A stretch of 46,159 nucleotides of DNA from Acidobacteriota bacterium (GTDB taxonomy: Bacteria > Acidobacteriota > Vicinamibacteria > Vicinamibacterales > JAKQTR01): assembly GCA_026393675.1 (NCBI GenBank), contig JAPKZQ010000041.1:1-46159 (forward strand), written 5' to 3'. The position numbers and the translations under genes are program-made. The notes under the pieces are model-generated. The model saw only the letters and a list, made by a program, of their open reading frames with translations. It did not search any database and was not told the origin of the DNA. This document shows, in pieces, positions 45,410 through 46,159 of the stretch (its first letter is position 1; each line of letters starts with the position of its first letter).

Positions 45410-45886
45410 ATGAACACGAGAGTCATCACACACGCTTCGTTGCCCGGCCTGGTTGTCGTGGTCATACTGTTTGCCACCGCCGTGACCTCGATTGCAGCCA
45501 CCGAGAAGAGGATCCCGTACCATCCCGAGTTCATTCAACTCGTCCAGCAGGGCCGGATAGGCAGCGCGGAGATCATCACTGGACCATCCGGAATCAAGTA
45601 CATCCGGGCGAAACTCGTCAGAGCTGAAGGGAAGGAGGAGGAAACGCTTAGGGTGGATGCTATTCCAAACGACATCTCGAGCGATCAGGTGATCAACATG
45701 CTGATCGAGAAAGGTGTCCTGATAACTCAGAGGCAAGAATCATTGTCGCCCTTCAGCATGTTCACGATGTGGCTACCGCAGGTCGTGGGATTCGTGGTTT
45801 GGATCGTAGTCGTCATCATCGCCCTCTGGCTTGGTTTCAGGCTGGTGCGGGCCGTTGAGCGGATCGCAGAGAACACGAAGAAATAG
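45410..45886 (+). CDS. stand-alone FtsH periplasmic-domain-like membrane protein
   Basis: 158 residues. First helix about residues 10-30 (LPGLVVVVILFATAVTSIAA). Then a domain like the FtsH extracytoplasmic part: YHPEFIQLVQQGRIGSAEII, RVDAIPNDISSDQVINMLIE, KGVLITQRQESLSPF. A second helix (about 118-148, VVGFVVWIVVVIIALWLGF) precedes a short cytoplasmic tail ending in AENTKK. The layout equals the N-terminal region of FtsH, but the AAA+ and zinc-protease domains are absent and a normal stop follows. attC sites lie on both sides, so it is cassette cargo. It might join FtsH hexamers and change their activity, which is inference. Confidence 0.72.
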   Translation: MNTRVITHASLPGLVVVVILFATAVTSIAATEKRIPYHPEFIQLVQQGRIGSAEIITGPSGIKYIRAKLVRAEGKEEETLRVDAIPNDISSDQVINMLIEKGVLITQRQESLSPFSMFTMWLPQVVGFVVWIVVVIIALWLGFRLVRAVERIAENTKK

Positions 45887-45889
45887 GCC

Positions 45890-45948
45890 GTCCAACAACC
45901 GGCTGGAGCAGACGCGCTGGCGCGCGCTGCTCAGCCGTGCCGTTATGC
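45890..45948 (+). other. integron attC site (site I)
   Basis: A perfect left box GTCCAAC (45890-45896) lies just after the preceding stop codon. The arms CGGCTGGAGCAG and CTGCTCAGCCG pair with one extra G. The right box is GTTATGC (45942-45948). Compact, 59 bp. Confidence 0.82.
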
Positions 45949-45970
45949 GGAATACACGGGAACGAGACGA

Positions 45971-46159
45971 TCAGGCGGCAACCAGTCGTCGGACGTGGAA
46001 GTTCTTCCGGTTCCGATTGGCGTGCCACAAGTCGTACTGGACTTGCTGGTTCAGCCAGCTCTCGGCGGTCGTGTTGAAGGCCAAGGACAAACGGATGGCC
46101 ATTTCCGGGGAAATGCCCGCGCGGCCGTTCAGGATTGCCGACAGCGTCTTCCGGCTCAC
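45971..46159 (-). CDS. higA: HigA-family antitoxin, partial
   Basis: The last 62 codons of a gene that enters from the right on the minus strand. [20 protein letters not shown] is the recognition helix and following turn of an XRE-type helix-turn-helix, and [13 protein letters not shown] is the HigA signature. The N-terminal 35-40 residues lie outside the window; the GTG at 46159 is internal. A higB toxin gene would be expected further right. It is the only minus-strand cassette gene here. Confidence 0.85.
   Translation of the reverse strand: MSRKTLSAILNGRAGISPEMAIRLSLAFNTTAESWLNQQVQYDLWHANRNRKNFHVRRLVAA

Overview
The window comes from a high-GC diderm bacterium. An LptE-type lipoprotein and a TonB-type protein show the outer membrane. 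The gene mix fits Acidobacteriota, possibly a Vicinamibacteria-like lineage: late futalosine-type menaquinone genes, an EtfBA plus membrane Fe-S oxidoreductase module, a PilT/RecX/AlaS block, a Ser/Thr kinase and carboxypeptidase-regulatory-like secreted proteins. This placement is inferred from gene content; no rRNA or tRNA gene was found.

Layout. (1) Positions 1-~6250 are an accessory zone built like integron gene cassettes. Short genes, all on the plus strand, are separated by imperfect palindromes with attC features: an RYYYAAC-like left box, a GTTRRRY-like right box and a stem with one extra unpaired base. The cargo is a PIN toxin with a Phd-like antitoxin, an unrecognised 379-residue protein, BrnT/BrnA, a small membrane protein, an unrecognised 260-residue four-helix membrane protein, and then a secreted beta-sandwich-type protein with an isoprenylcysteine-methyltransferase-like protein. 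No integrase gene is visible, so this is a cluster of attC sites without an integrase. (2) 6307-11718 holds a CocE-type hydrolase, a YdeI-like protein, CstA on the minus strand, and two small membrane proteins. (3) 11747-15189 is a tightly overlapping late menaquinone operon (amidohydrolase, UbiA, UbiX, UbiE types). A 200-bp fold-back element follows it. (4) 15473-19000 carries a TonB-like protein, a possible 31-residue protein, miaA, hfq and deoB. (5) 19017-25185 carries dgt, then yceD-rpmF-plsX-fabD-fabG-acpP-fabF. (6) 25205-30465 carries etfB-etfA, an EtfD-like Fe-S oxidoreductase, a DUF374 acyltransferase and an HDAC-family deacetylase. (7) 30476-34629 is leuS-lptE-holA, convergent with rpsT. 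(8) 35198-43981 has an HD-GYP protein, then a minus-strand run (kinase, ilvE, pilT, recX, alaS, lytic transglycosylase), with rsmE divergent from the kinase. (9) 43982-46159 returns to cassette architecture: a DUF4386 protein, a stand-alone FtsH periplasmic-domain-like membrane protein, and a partial HigA antitoxin, separated by attC sites. One of these sites is a close relative of the site at position 61.

The core genes make a coherent set for envelope lipid supply (plsX, fab genes, acyltransferase, LptE), fatty-acid-derived electrons entering menaquinone (EtfBA, Fe-S oxidoreductase, menaquinone genes) and translation (leuS, alaS, miaA, rpsT, rpmF, rsmE). The most interesting parts are the two attC clusters flanking this block and their cargo, above all the truncated FtsH-like protein, plus the fold-back element and a recurring pattern of -10 boxes placed so close to start codons that leaderless mRNAs are likely.
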